Shown: positions 34,361 to 43,522 of the stretch, in pieces
Layout of the letters: each line of letters begins with the position of its first letter
Position numbering within the stretch: position 1 is the first letter of the stretch
NCBI RefSeq assembly: GCF_001050135.1
Contig: NZ_CP012040.1
Span: 1,984,001-2,048,000 of the forward strand
Direction: 5' to 3'
Source: Cyclobacterium amurskyense
Lineage (GTDB): Bacteria > Bacteroidota > Bacteroidia > Cytophagales > Cyclobacteriaceae
DNA: 64,000 nucleotides
Notes under the pieces: model-generated
What the model was told of the DNA's origin: nothing
Databases searched by the model: none
The model's input: only the letters and a program-made list of their open reading frames with translations
Program-made: the position numbers and the translations under genes

Positions 34361-36247
34361 TTATTGCTCTTCTTTTCCCTTATCAAGCTTAACATTAAAG
34401 TGGGGCACCTTATAATCTTTTGGTAAATAATCGGCCGGTATGGTGGTCATGTTCCCATCCCTTGCTGCTCTGTAATGAGGCGACAAAATTTCAATATCAC
34501 TTTCATTACACACGTCCTGAATGTTCTGGTGAAGGCTAGAGTAGATAAGTGCCTGCTTGCTTGCCTCACGTGTATAAGCGTTGATCTGGTAGGCGACATA
34601 AAAATCTTCCAAACTGGTTTGCAGAACATAGGGCGCAGGTTCATCCATGATCATGTCAGTCCTTCTAGCAGCTTCGATAAGCACCTTATGTACTTTTGGC
34701 CAAGGAACATCATAACCAATGGTCACCGTGGTATTTACGATTAAGCCTTTGTCTTTCGCCTCAATACTATAGTTCGTGGTGTTTTCTGTAAGCACTGAGG
34801 AGTTTGGAATAGTGATAACTTCATTTTTTATGGTCCTCACTCGAGTCACTAACAAGGTTTTTTCAATTATATCCCCAGTCACATTGTCAATCTTAATCCG
34901 GTCCCCAATTTTAAATGGTCGCATATAGGTAATCACCAATCCAGCTACCATATTAGAAATGGCGGAAGATGAACCTAAAGAGAATAAAACGCCTACAAAT
35001 ACTGAAACTCCTTTAAAAATAGCAGATTCCGACCCGGGTAAATAAGGGAAAATTAGCACAAACATAAAGGCATACAATAAAAACTGAACAATGCTAAAGG
35101 TCGGCATAGCCCAATCAGAATGAAAATCGGACAAGACCAACTTCTCAGCCTCAATTTCCTGAAAGATGTACTTTACGAATTTAATGACATACTTCATCAC
35201 AAAGTAAATCACTAGAATTTTAAAAAGGTTGGGAATATATGTCCAAATAGATATTAGCAGTCCTTTGAATGGTGACCAAATGAGATAAAATAGTGTATTG
35301 GCCCAATCCCGAGAAAATGGAAAAATACTGAAAATGATAGGCAAGGTGATGTATAACAAAAGGAAATAGACAAACCAACGCAAAACCTTAATTAAGAAAA
35401 GTAATATTTGGGTTTCTTGATCTACCGTAAGAAAGGTATAATCCTTATAGGATAAGTCTTGAAGCCATTTTTCCTTATTAATATCAAAATTAATTACCAA
35501 CCTCGTATAGCCCTTTCCTATAAGCCCAATGAAAACCCAGGCCACAAGCATTACAAAAAAAACCAAGCCTATCCTTGATAACAGCTTTAACCAACTGTTT
35601 TCGTCTTTGGCTTGGACAATCGCCGATTTTATTATTTGTTGAAAGTTTTCAGACAGTTCTTTCTTGCTCTTTCCGTACCAAAGCGCATCATTTTCCGATA
35701 CACTTGCAATGATCAAATCCTTATAAACAATATCATAAGTTTCTTCCGTGTCTGATATCCGGATAGAATCCTCGATTAAAAAATCATCTTGGTAAAGTTG
35801 GTTAATTTTATTGCTGATACTTACCGCTCTTTCTTTAGGTGAAGCCGCACCCATTTTAGTGTAAATATAGAATAACGTATCATTTTTGAATCCCAATACT
35901 GGATACCCCTTGGCGGTATTTTTTAATGAATCAATTTGGGCGATTTTATTGGCAATTCTCCGTTTTTCGTTTTCTTTGATCGTTTCTAGCTGTTGGATCA
36001 AATCTATTTTTTGAAGGTTATCTGTGGTTTTAAGCTTTAATAGCTGGGCTTCTAATTCTGCCTTTTTCAAGGAGTCAGCAAGCCTCTCCTTTTCAACCTC
36101 AGCTAATTTTCTATCGTATTCGAGTAAATTCGCATTGTTTATTGAGTCATTCTTTAGGGCCAAACTATCTGTCTGCCCATAGGTAAACAAGTTCATCCCA
36201 CACAAAAGAAAAAGACCTTGTAATACATTTCGAAAATTCTTCCACAT
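34361..36247 (-). CDS. Large MscS-family mechanosensitive channel with periplasmic coiled coil
   Basis: A 628-residue inner-membrane protein. A signal-like N-terminal segment (about 8-25) leads to a long charged coiled coil (about 35-115, repeated LEAQL/LKK/IDL heptads). A periplasmic region extends to about 220, then about five membrane helices. The MscS pore and beta domain follow with LGSSSAISNMVAGLVITYMR, PFKIGDRIKIDNVTGDIIEK and VITIPNSSVLTENTTNYS. The extra N-terminal part resembles the extended MscK/YnaI-like arrangement. It releases solutes on osmotic downshock. The acetyltransferase gene follows 10 bases later. A second, short MscS lies at 58887. Confidence 0.92.
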   Translation of the reverse strand: MWKNFRNVLQGLFLLCGMNLFTYGQTDSLALKNDSINNANLLEYDRKLAEVEKERLADSLKKAELEAQLLKLKTTDNLQKIDLIQQLETIKENEKRRIANKIAQIDSLKNTAKGYPVLGFKNDTLFYIYTKMGAASPKERAVSISNKINQLYQDDFLIEDSIRISDTEETYDIVYKDLIIASVSENDALWYGKSKKELSENFQQIIKSAIVQAKDENSWLKLLSRIGLVFFVMLVAWVFIGLIGKGYTRLVINFDINKEKWLQDLSYKDYTFLTVDQETQILLFLIKVLRWFVYFLLLYITLPIIFSIFPFSRDWANTLFYLIWSPFKGLLISIWTYIPNLFKILVIYFVMKYVIKFVKYIFQEIEAEKLVLSDFHSDWAMPTFSIVQFLLYAFMFVLIFPYLPGSESAIFKGVSVFVGVLFSLGSSSAISNMVAGLVITYMRPFKIGDRIKIDNVTGDIIEKTLLVTRVRTIKNEVITIPNSSVLTENTTNYSIEAKDKGLIVNTTVTIGYDVPWPKVHKVLIEAARRTDMIMDEPAPYVLQTSLEDFYVAYQINAYTREASKQALIYSSLHQNIQDVCNESDIEILSPHYRAARDGNMTTIPADYLPKDYKVPHFNVKLDKGKEEQ

Positions 36248-36370
36248 AGTAATATTATAAGTTATAAATATAGTAAAAGAAGGCTAAAAAAAAAGATGCT
36301 TGCTGAAGCCCCTCAAAAAGCAATAAAAATGTTTATTGTACCTTATTTTAGACATGTTTCAACATGATTT

Positions 36371-36395
36371 GGTAGATTTAAGAATAAAATCTACC
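36371..36395. repeat. Perfect inverted repeat in a divergent promoter region
   Basis: GGTAGATTT (36371-36379) and AAATCTACC (36387-36395) with a 7-base spacer, between the divergent MscS gene (start 36247) and the ClbS-like gene (start 36534). There is no T-run, so an operator is more likely than a terminator. The binding factor is unknown. Confidence 0.5.
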
Positions 36396-36533
36396 TTAAC
36401 CTCTACCAGAATCGGCAGATGCCTAAAAGATTAAATAAGATTTCTTCAGAAAAATGGAAGCAGATTTTGGAAAGAAAAAACACCTGAGGAGGCCTTTTGT
36501 TTTAATTTTTAAAGTCTTTTAAAATACAAATCT

Positions 36534-37031
36534 ATGCCCAGACCAAAATCGAAAGAAGAGCTAATAGTTTTAAGTCAAAAAAACCTTGACAAGCTTATTG
36601 GTATGGTAAATAATTACCCAGAGCAAAAAACAGTTCAGGAATTTCCTGCAGGAACATTAAACCGAAACATTAAAGATGTTCTGGCTCATCTACACACTTG
36701 GCACCTGATGATGTTAGAATGGTACAAAGTAGGAATGAATGGGGACAATCCTGCTATTCCTTCTCTTGGATTTACCTGGAAAACACTTCCTGAACTAAAC
36801 AGGAAGATTCAAGACGAGAATAAAGGCCTCCCACTATCCAAGGCAATCAATTTGTTACTTGAGTCTCATGGAGAGATTCACAAAATAATGGACAAGCATA
36901 CGGATGAAGAGCTATTTGAGAAAAAAAGATACCATTGGACCGGTAGCACTTCACTGGCTGCTTACCTGATCTCGAATACTTCCAGTCATTATGATTGGGC
37001 AATAAAACTTATAAAAAAAGCACTAAAATGA
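36534..37031 (+). CDS. ClbS/DfsB-family four-helix-bundle protein
   Basis: A 165-residue all-alpha protein of the DinB-like ClbS/DfsB (DUF1706) family. Family features are the start MPRPKSKEELIVLSQKNLDK, AHLHTWHLMMLEWYKVGMNG and the ending TSSHYDWAIKLIKKALK. ClbS of E. coli protects against colibactin by hydrolysing its cyclopropane warhead; relatives with no such gene cluster are common, so the function here is open. The VOC gene downstream begins within its last codons (ATGA overlap). Confidence 0.88.
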   Translation: MPRPKSKEELIVLSQKNLDKLIGMVNNYPEQKTVQEFPAGTLNRNIKDVLAHLHTWHLMMLEWYKVGMNGDNPAIPSLGFTWKTLPELNRKIQDENKGLPLSKAINLLLESHGEIHKIMDKHTDEELFEKKRYHWTGSTSLAAYLISNTSSHYDWAIKLIKKALK

Positions 37032-37423
37032 AATACGGCTATACGATATTCTATGTTAACAATGTACAGGAAACCATTGCATTCTATGAAAAAGCATTTG
37101 GGTTCCAAAAGAAATTTGTGACCCCTGAAAATGACTACGGCGAATTAATCTCAGGAGAAACCACCATATCCTTTGCTTCGATAGGCTTAGGCAATGCCAA
37201 TTTTAAAAAGGGATTTAACCTTTTGGACAAAAGTGATAAGCCTGTAGGCATGGAAATGGCCTTCGTGACCGAGAACATTGAAAAAGACTTTCAAAAAGCG
37301 ATTGAGGCAGGTGCCAGCGAATTTGAATATATCAAAGAAAAACCCTGGGGCCAAAAAGTGGGTTACCTTAGGGACTTAAATGGTATAATTATTGAAATAT
37401 GTACACCTATTGATAACAAATAG
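37028..37423 (+). CDS. VOC-superfamily (glyoxalase/bleomycin-resistance-like) protein
   Basis: About 131 residues with the paired beta-alpha-beta-beta-beta modules of the VOC fold: YTIFYVNNVQETIAFYEKAF in the first and GMEMAFVTENIEKDFQKAIE, GQKVGYLRDLNGIIIEICTP in the second. The Glu in the last strand (IIEIC) matches the usual metal ligand. I use ATG 37028 because it aligns with family starts and overlaps the ClbS-like stop by four bases (ATGA). The pairing with a ClbS-like protein suggests small-molecule detoxification, an inference. Confidence 0.9.
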   Translation: MKYGYTIFYVNNVQETIAFYEKAFGFQKKFVTPENDYGELISGETTISFASIGLGNANFKKGFNLLDKSDKPVGMEMAFVTENIEKDFQKAIEAGASEFEYIKEKPWGQKVGYLRDLNGIIIEICTPIDNK

Positions 37424-37462
37424 AGTTCACTCAAAATTATAGGATCTTCCTATTCACCCGCT

Positions 37463-39268
37463 TCATTCTTGAGCATCAGGGGCAAGTTCATAACAGCCTA
37501 TGGTTGGAAAATTTCGTATTTCATTCCCCTCAAGATCAAAGAAGTTTTTTATAGGTGTAGCTGCACCAATTAATGGGGATCCATGAGCTGGGCGGTAATT
37601 TCCACCAGCCATGTCTACAAAATAAGAGGGCTTTAAAGGACTTACAGAAGTTATAATATCACCTCCACCAGAACCTGCCAACCTGCCAAATACAGTATTG
37701 ATAATAGTTGTAGCTGCCCTTCTATCTATTTTTCCCGGAACGGTACAGTTACTTATCACTGTGCCAGAAGTATCCTGAAAAACTACAATTCCAGGAGAAT
37801 CACCAAGATTACACATTTGAATGATGGTGTCAGTAGCATCCTGAGCGATAGTAAGCCCACCTTTTGCCCTGGAAGAATTTACTACATCTATATTGATAAA
37901 ATAAATACCTATTGGTGTTTTATCAGTCGGGCCATTGTTAACGGATTGACAGATAAACCGTGTACAACCATCTATCAGGATGTGTTTAAATCCTGAATTT
38001 TTAATCCTAAAGCTATCGTCTAAGCCATTATGAGATACATGTCGAAATGGGTTCATTGCATCCATATATCCTTTAAGGTAAAACCACTCATAGGTATGGG
38101 CCTCTGCTCTGATCTGAATTCCTAGGCTTCTTTTATTATCTAAACATTGCAAATCAGCATATTTTAAATCCACAAACGGTGCATTAGCAGCTGATAAAGG
38201 CGTTTCTGAGTCTATTATAGACGTATGGCATCGAAAATTTCGACCTTTTACCCCCCCTCCCTCAAACTTAATGGCTCTATGTTTACTATCGTATGTTTCA
38301 ATATCCTGAAACAAGGCTTCCAAAAACCCTGAATCCTCAGCCCCTGGATGATTTTTAACCCAGAAAAAACCATCTTCCCAAGTAAGTACTGTACTACACT
38401 TCAACCTTATAAACCTATTTCCCTTACCATACATCCCGACTTGATAAGGATACCATGGCCCATCTCCATCAAAATCCGTTTCAATATCCATAATACAGAT
38501 ATTATGGGCTACTCCCTCTGGGTTAGTTTTCATCGTAACAGATGTCCCATTTAATCTGGCATCACCTACATCGCAAAATCGCTCAGAAGATTTATTGTTA
38601 CTACCGTCAATAATCGGCCTTGGGCCTTTACCCCATGCACCTAAAGTTAGGTATGCAGGTCTCTTACCTCCAATCAAGGGATTTTGCACTTTGGTCCAAT
38701 CTTCAATACGTTGACCTCTTTTCCACAAATAAAAATACCCAGCTTTACCTGTTGCAATTGCTGGGGCACTTCCATAAAAATGGTCCTGCCATCTTTTATA
38801 AGGATTATTTCTAGTTCCTTCTCCTTTACCATCTACCTTAAAGTCGAAATAAACACAGTTTTTAGCAGGAATCCTGTAAACCTTGCAAATGGTATCTTCA
38901 AAGTAGGTTTCAAATAATTTTACCCTTACCGTTAAATACCTCGTTGAAACAAAAAGCGAAGACTTTTCTATTTTCAACTCCCCCTGTGAAGAAATGGAAA
39001 AAGCCTTATCAGAATTCCCAGACCTGATTTCGAAACTATAAGAAGGGTCATCAATGGATGTTCCCCACCTTCTATTGAAAAATTTTTGATGACTCCATAA
39101 AAAATTTACCTTTCCAACATTATCTCCATCATCACAGTCTTCTGGTAAAATATAATATTGATGGTAAATAGGTTCTTTGGAAGCAACTTCAGGAGCCGTC
39201 CGAATGTCTTCAATATGTGTAATTGGATGTTTAAATGAAGAATAATCTACCATAGTGCTCCCTATCAT
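37463..39268 (-). CDS. Predicted cadherin-like / parallel beta-helix protein
   Basis: A 601-residue protein with no signal peptide that I can see. Residues about 60-120 resemble a cadherin-like strand set (SYSFEIRSGNSDKAFSISSQ, then GELKI). From about 140 onward comes a pectate-lyase-type right-handed beta-helix, with repeating turns (GNRFIRLKCST, HRAIKFEGGGVKGRNFRCH, TDTIIQMCNLGDSPGIVVFQ) and an ending FPTIGCYELAP typical of the 'DUF1565/right-handed beta helix' group. No catalytic set is evident. It is isolated, convergent with the VOC gene. Possible roles are polysaccharide binding or a surface adhesin exported by an unrecognised route. Confidence 0.65.
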   Translation of the reverse strand: MIGSTMVDYSSFKHPITHIEDIRTAPEVASKEPIYHQYYILPEDCDDGDNVGKVNFLWSHQKFFNRRWGTSIDDPSYSFEIRSGNSDKAFSISSQGELKIEKSSLFVSTRYLTVRVKLFETYFEDTICKVYRIPAKNCVYFDFKVDGKGEGTRNNPYKRWQDHFYGSAPAIATGKAGYFYLWKRGQRIEDWTKVQNPLIGGKRPAYLTLGAWGKGPRPIIDGSNNKSSERFCDVGDARLNGTSVTMKTNPEGVAHNICIMDIETDFDGDGPWYPYQVGMYGKGNRFIRLKCSTVLTWEDGFFWVKNHPGAEDSGFLEALFQDIETYDSKHRAIKFEGGGVKGRNFRCHTSIIDSETPLSAANAPFVDLKYADLQCLDNKRSLGIQIRAEAHTYEWFYLKGYMDAMNPFRHVSHNGLDDSFRIKNSGFKHILIDGCTRFICQSVNNGPTDKTPIGIYFINIDVVNSSRAKGGLTIAQDATDTIIQMCNLGDSPGIVVFQDTSGTVISNCTVPGKIDRRAATTIINTVFGRLAGSGGGDIITSVSPLKPSYFVDMAGGNYRPAHGSPLIGAATPIKNFFDLEGNEIRNFPTIGCYELAPDAQE

Positions 39269-39609
39269 GCCTTTTGATAATTTTACCAGTCCTTGTATTT
39301 ACCGGACTCAATTATTGAAAAAAACACACTACTACTAAATTTAATGGTGCCTAAACTCGGAATATGCAATGGAACTTCTATTACTTAATGTAATTACATT
39401 GAACACTATTGCATAATCCGGGCTAAAATATAAAAATAACCCTTTGAGGTTCCCAATTCAAGGGTACAAATAATTTCTTTTAGCAAAACTCCTAGAAAAA
39501 CCCCAACTAAGCTAAATACCTTCCCCTAAGTAGTAATACACTAGAAAACTAGTCTATACAAACTTTAGAACTATCAGAAACCAGGGTCTTAAAACTATGA
39601 AAATGCTTT
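39269..39609. other. Intergenic region with a miniature repeat derivative
   Basis: 341 bases with no gene. It contains the miniature palindrome at 39353-39428 and otherwise AT-rich sequence; ACTAGTCTATAC at about 39549 resembles nothing specific. Confidence 0.5.
39353..39428. repeat. Miniature derivative of the structured repeat (ends only)
   Basis: Contains AATATGCAATGGAACTTCTA followed by TTACTTAATG and a second arm ATTGCATAATCCGGGCTAAA. It looks like the two terminal segments of the ~218-bp repeat with the middle missing, folding into a hairpin of about 25-base arms. Confidence 0.6.
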
Positions 39610-40743
39610 TTATTGTTGCCACCAATTGGGTTCACTGATAACCATACTATCCAACTCTATCTGTTCCCCAATTCTAGGTGTAATTATACCGATTCCCAGT
39701 TCCCTGGCTTTTCGAGAAACTCGCTCCACAGGATCTGTCCAGGTATGGTGAGACAACTTAAAAGCTCCCCAGTGAATCGGCATTATCATTTTAGCATTAA
39801 CATCTACTCCCGCCATTGCCGTTTGTTCGGGAAACATATGCACTGTTGGCCATAATTCATTGTATTGCCCACATTCCAGTAAAGCCAGATCGAAAGGCCC
39901 ATACCTCTCGCCAATTTCTTTGAAATGGGGTGCATATCCACTGTCCCCACTAAAGAAAAGGTTTTCGGTAGGTGATTGGATGATCCACGAAGACCATAGC
40001 GTTTGGGCCCTATCGGAAATACCCCGACCAGAAAAATGTTGGGCTGGGGTACAACGAAAAGTCAGTTCCTCAAAACTTACTTCTTCCCACCAATCTAATT
40101 CTACTATGTTTTCTTTTGCCACTCCCCAGGCTTCTAAATGTGCCCCTACACCCAATGGGGTATAGAAAGTCTTCACTTTGTTTTTTAACTTTTGGACGGA
40201 ACCGTAGTCCAAATGATCATAATGATCATGGGTAAAAAAAACAGCATCAATAAAAGGTATTTTTTCTATAGCTATGGGAAGCTCATCACTAAAACGCTTG
40301 GTTCCCAACATCGGGTGGGGTGCAGGAACTGTTCCCAGCATGGGATCAACGAGAATGATTTTATTGCTTATCTGCAGGAGAAAAGTTGAATGACCAAACC
40401 AAACCAGTCTGGTTTTTGGCCCGTACTCTATTATATCTAAAGAATCAATTTTAAGGGTTTCAATATTTTGATCGGGAACAGAATGAGGTATGGTTTTTAA
40501 CATTCCACCAATGGCTTTGAGCATGTCCCTTCCGCTTAAGTCCATATTGATATCTCCATAATTGACAAACTTTCCTTTTTTGAAGTGATCAGATTTGGAA
40601 TAAGCCAATCTTTGCTCTTCACTGGCTTTTCCTCCAAATTCAGGGCTAAAATGAAGGAACAAAAACCCTCCGATGACAATTAGGGCAATGGTTCCAATGA
40701 ATAATGCTATCATAGTGTATATAATCTTCTTAATTCTTTTCAT
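39610..40743 (-). CDS. MBL-fold metallo-hydrolase (UlaG/NAPE-PLD-like) with N-terminal anchor
   Basis: A 377-residue metallo-beta-lactamase-fold hydrolase. One N-terminal membrane helix (about 9-32, MIALFIGTIALIVIGGFLFL). The metal-binding HxHxDH motif is THDHYDHLD, with further ligands in the FSGDSGYAPHF and MPIHWGAF blocks. LVWFGHSTFLLQISNKIILV and DPMLG identify the RomA/UlaG/NAPE-PLD-like group, which acts on phosphodiesters, lactones or lipids. The membrane anchor would place the catalytic domain at the periplasmic face if the Lys-rich start stays inside. Monocistronic. Substrate unknown. Confidence 0.9.
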   Translation of the reverse strand: MKRIKKIIYTMIALFIGTIALIVIGGFLFLHFSPEFGGKASEEQRLAYSKSDHFKKGKFVNYGDINMDLSGRDMLKAIGGMLKTIPHSVPDQNIETLKIDSLDIIEYGPKTRLVWFGHSTFLLQISNKIILVDPMLGTVPAPHPMLGTKRFSDELPIAIEKIPFIDAVFFTHDHYDHLDYGSVQKLKNKVKTFYTPLGVGAHLEAWGVAKENIVELDWWEEVSFEELTFRCTPAQHFSGRGISDRAQTLWSSWIIQSPTENLFFSGDSGYAPHFKEIGERYGPFDLALLECGQYNELWPTVHMFPEQTAMAGVDVNAKMIMPIHWGAFKLSHHTWTDPVERVSRKARELGIGIITPRIGEQIELDSMVISEPNWWQQ

Positions 40744-41110
40744 TTATTTAAATTGTAATAGACTATCGCAAGTTGAAGACAGTGATTTCTAATCGGTCCT
40801 AAAAATACACGCTTTTCAAAGTAGTTCTTTAAAAATAATTCTTTCAATAAAGTTCAATTTATTCTGAGGGCAGTGTAGAAAAAATTTCATTCTTTACTCT
40901 TGTTAGAGTTTATTCTAAAGTTAACGGGTAAATAGCATTTCTGGTTGATTTAATTTTTTATATTAAAAAAGCCCCTGTTAATTCAGATCCTTCTAAAATG
41001 GAATTATAGAGCTGAATTTACAAATAGTATTTTTCAAAGGCATTTCTTCCCTGTTTTAAAATCCAACAGGATTTAATTACCTTCGTTTTTTCATCAAAAT
41101 AGTTTAGAAA
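40744..41110. other. Divergent intergenic region before the DUF3127 gene
   Basis: 367 AT-rich bases without an ORF. TACCTTCG at 41078-41085, 26 bases before the ATG at 41111, is a near match to the Bacteroidota -7 element and is the best promoter candidate. No terminator-like hairpin. Confidence 0.45.
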
Positions 41111-41473
41111 ATGGAAATATCAGGAAAAATCATACAAGCACTTGAAGAACAATCTGGAAACGGCAGAAACGGAACCTGGAAAAAAAGAGACTATATTCTG
41201 GAAACACCTGGTCAATATCCAAAAAAGGTATGTCTTACGGTTTGGGGAGACAAAATAGACCAGTTTAACATTCAACAAGGGCAAGAAATTACTGCAAGTA
41301 TAGAGGTTGAAAGTAGGGAATTTAACGGCCGCTGGTATACAGATGTTAAAATTTGGAGGGTAAATAATTCAGGAACTGCTAATGCCACTCCTACAGCTGC
41401 TGCACAAAAAAATGATATGCCAGATGTAACCACCTTTAATGACGATAGTGACGGTGATGTTTTGCCTTTTTAA
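41111..41473 (+). CDS. DUF3127 protein with SSB-like acidic C-terminal tip
   Basis: A 120-residue protein. The N-terminal part (about 1-88) is a DUF3127 domain, an OB-fold-like family known mainly in Bacteroidota: MEISGKIIQALEEQSGNGRN, YPKKVCLTVWGDKIDQFNIQ, SREFNGRWYTDVKIWRVN. A low-complexity linker leads to the tail FNDDSDGDVLPF. That tip is strikingly like the last residues of SSB in this same window (DADDLPF), the peptide that recruits DNA-repair partners. Function unknown; a single-stranded nucleic-acid or recombination role is inference. A bidirectional terminator separates it from purEK. Confidence 0.88.
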   Translation: MEISGKIIQALEEQSGNGRNGTWKKRDYILETPGQYPKKVCLTVWGDKIDQFNIQQGQEITASIEVESREFNGRWYTDVKIWRVNNSGTANATPTAAAQKNDMPDVTTFNDDSDGDVLPF

Positions 41474-41597
41474 AAGCTGGGTTTAAAGGGATGTTTCCTA
41501 ACTAGAGCACAGAAGGTTTCAAATCGCAACTTGCTAATAGCCATTTTCCTCTACCATTTATATGGCACATTACAAATCAGAGGTTACCGGTTGGAAA

Positions 41598-41640
41598 ACA
41601 AAAAAGGCGGGTGCCAATTTAAGCGTCCGCCTTTTTTTAA
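41598..41640. terminator. Bidirectional intrinsic terminator between DUF3127 gene and purE
   Basis: Arms AGGCGGGTGC (41605-41614) and GCGTCCGCCT (41623-41632) pair over ten bases with two G-U pairs. A run of A precedes the stem and a run of T follows, so it works on both strands for the converging genes. Confidence 0.88.
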
Positions 41641-41643
41641 TTT

Positions 41644-42171
41644 TTATTCTAACTTACTATTTAACACCTTTTTCCAACCCAGCTCTTCAACATTCTTGGC
41701 AGATTCCTCTACTTTATCAGAAAGCGATTGCTTAAAGTTTACCAAATTTTCAGAAATTTCATCATCAAAAGCTGCAACGATAGAGGTTGCTAAAATTCCT
41801 GCATTCTTACCTCCATTTAGCGCCACCGTGGCTACGGGTATTCCTGAAGGCATTTGTAATATGGAAAGTATGCTGTCCCAACCATCTATGGAGTTCGAAG
41901 ACTTAACCGGTACACCAATTACCGGCAAACTGGTTAAGGAAGCCACCATTCCTGGTAAATGTGCCGCTCCACCAGCACCAGCAATAATTACCTTAATGCC
42001 TCTCTTTTTGGCTTCTTGAGCATAATTGATCATGCGAACCGGAGTCCTGTGTGCCGAAACTATGGTCAGTTCATACCCCACATTCATCTCTTCCAGAAAC
42101 TTAGCTGCTTCAGACATTATGGGGAGATCTGATTGACTACCCATGATGATTCCTACTCTTATCTCGCTCAT
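41644..42171 (-). CDS. purE: N5-carboxyaminoimidazole ribonucleotide mutase
   Basis: A 175-residue PurE class I enzyme of purine synthesis that converts N5-CAIR to CAIR. Motifs: VGIIMGSQSDLPIMSEAAKF at the start, the substrate loop VSAHRTPVRMINYAQEA with its catalytic His, and IIAGAGGAAHLPGMVASLT. The gene's ATG overlaps the purK stop by four bases (ATGA), so it is coupled to it. About 15 residues longer than E. coli PurE at the C-terminus. Confidence 0.97.
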   Translation of the reverse strand: MSEIRVGIIMGSQSDLPIMSEAAKFLEEMNVGYELTIVSAHRTPVRMINYAQEAKKRGIKVIIAGAGGAAHLPGMVASLTSLPVIGVPVKSSNSIDGWDSILSILQMPSGIPVATVALNGGKNAGILATSIVAAFDDEISENLVNFKQSLSDKVEESAKNVEELGWKKVLNSKLE

Positions 42172-43307
42172 GCTTTTATTTTTATAAGTTCTTTTATTCT
42201 TTCTGCTTTTTCCTTTAGTTGGCTTGGCTCATCCGCAAGAATTGTCACATGGCCCATTTTCCTGAAGGGCTTGGTTATCTTTTTACCATAAAGATGAAGA
42301 TATACCCCCTTTTCTTTTAGGGCTTCATCCATCCCCTCCACAATAGCCTCTCCTGTAAACCCATCTTCACCTAATAGGTTGACCATGGCAGCAGGACATA
42401 GCAATGCAGTATCTCCCAGGGGCATCCCCATTATGGATCTTAAGTGCTGTTCAAACTGAGAAGTGTAGTTGGCTTCTATGGTATGGTGGCCACTATTATG
42501 GGGTCGAGGAGCTATTTCATTCACCAATAACTCACCATCCTTTGTCAAAAACATTTCCACTGCCAACAAACCGACCATATCAAGCTTTTGAATTACCTCT
42601 TCAGCCAATTCTCTGGCTTTCGCATCCACTTCAGGACTAATATTGGCTGGTGAAAATAAGAATTCTACCAAATTGTGTTCTGGATGAAAAGCACATTCTA
42701 CTGAAGGGAAACTTTTTACTTCTCCTGCTTCATTTCTAGATACTATCACTGCCAGCTCTTTGTCAAAATCTATTAATTTCTCTAATAGGCCTGGCGCATC
42801 GAATGCCTTTTCCAAATCATCGGCATTCCTCATCATTTGTACTCCTCTACCGTCATACCCTTCTTTTCCAAGCTTATTTACTGCTGGTAAAAATTCAGCA
42901 TTGCGTTTTACTTCCTCCTTGTTTTCTGTTAGAATAAATGGGGAGGTAGGGATGCCTTGATCCAAGTAAAATTGCTTTTGACTTCTTTTATCCTGAATAA
43001 GTGCAATAATATGCGGTTGAGGAAAGACTTTTTTTCCTTCCTCCTCAAGACGTAAAAGGGCCTCAGTGTTAACATGTTCTATTTCAATGGAAATAACATC
43101 ACAATTTTTCCCAAAATTATATACAGCTTCGAAATCTTTAAGGTCTCCATTTACAAAATTATTGCTAAGGTATTTGCAAGGCGCATTGGGATCTGGATCT
43201 AAAATATGAACCTCAAGGTTGTAATCAATGGCAGATTGGATAAGCATTCTTCCCAATTGTCCTCCACCCAATATACCAAGAGTTTGTTGCTGATAGTTTT
43301 TCTGCAC
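42168..43307 (-). CDS. purK: N5-carboxyaminoimidazole ribonucleotide synthase
   Basis: A 379-residue ATP-grasp enzyme that makes N5-CAIR from AIR, ATP and bicarbonate. N-terminal fold GILGGGQLGRMLIQSAIDYN; ATP-grasp core with DKRSQKQFYLDQGIPTSPFI, KLGKEGYDGRGVQMM and the metal-binding EMFLTKDGELLVNEIAPRPHN. C-terminal domain ends about residue 375. It forms a two-gene operon with purE. Confidence 0.97.
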   Translation of the reverse strand: MQKNYQQQTLGILGGGQLGRMLIQSAIDYNLEVHILDPDPNAPCKYLSNNFVNGDLKDFEAVYNFGKNCDVISIEIEHVNTEALLRLEEEGKKVFPQPHIIALIQDKRSQKQFYLDQGIPTSPFILTENKEEVKRNAEFLPAVNKLGKEGYDGRGVQMMRNADDLEKAFDAPGLLEKLIDFDKELAVIVSRNEAGEVKSFPSVECAFHPEHNLVEFLFSPANISPEVDAKARELAEEVIQKLDMVGLLAVEMFLTKDGELLVNEIAPRPHNSGHHTIEANYTSQFEQHLRSIMGMPLGDTALLCPAAMVNLLGEDGFTGEAIVEGMDEALKEKGVYLHLYGKKITKPFRKMGHVTILADEPSQLKEKAERIKELIKIKA

Positions 43308-43460
43308 GATGTTGTAATTTTACATTTTTTATACTTCAAAATTAAGGAATATCCGGGATTATGTTGCAGTGATCAAGTGTAGCAAATAAAATTTATCTAA
43401 TAAGAAGGAAGGAAATTCCCTTTAATTGGGTCCTTCAATGGCAAAATTCCTTTATGACCT

Positions 43461-43493
43461 AAAATAAAAAGGGCTACCCAAATGGACAGCCCT
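43461..43493 (-). terminator. Intrinsic terminator for the small membrane-protein gene
   Basis: On the minus strand AGGGCT/AGCCCT arms (43488-43493 and 43470-43475) enclose a 12-base loop and are followed by a T-rich run (43461-43470 as A on plus). It lies 30 bases after the stop of the gene at 43523. Confidence 0.7.
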
Positions 43494-43522
43494 GATTTAT
43501 GCTTTTTAATTCATTGCCATTG

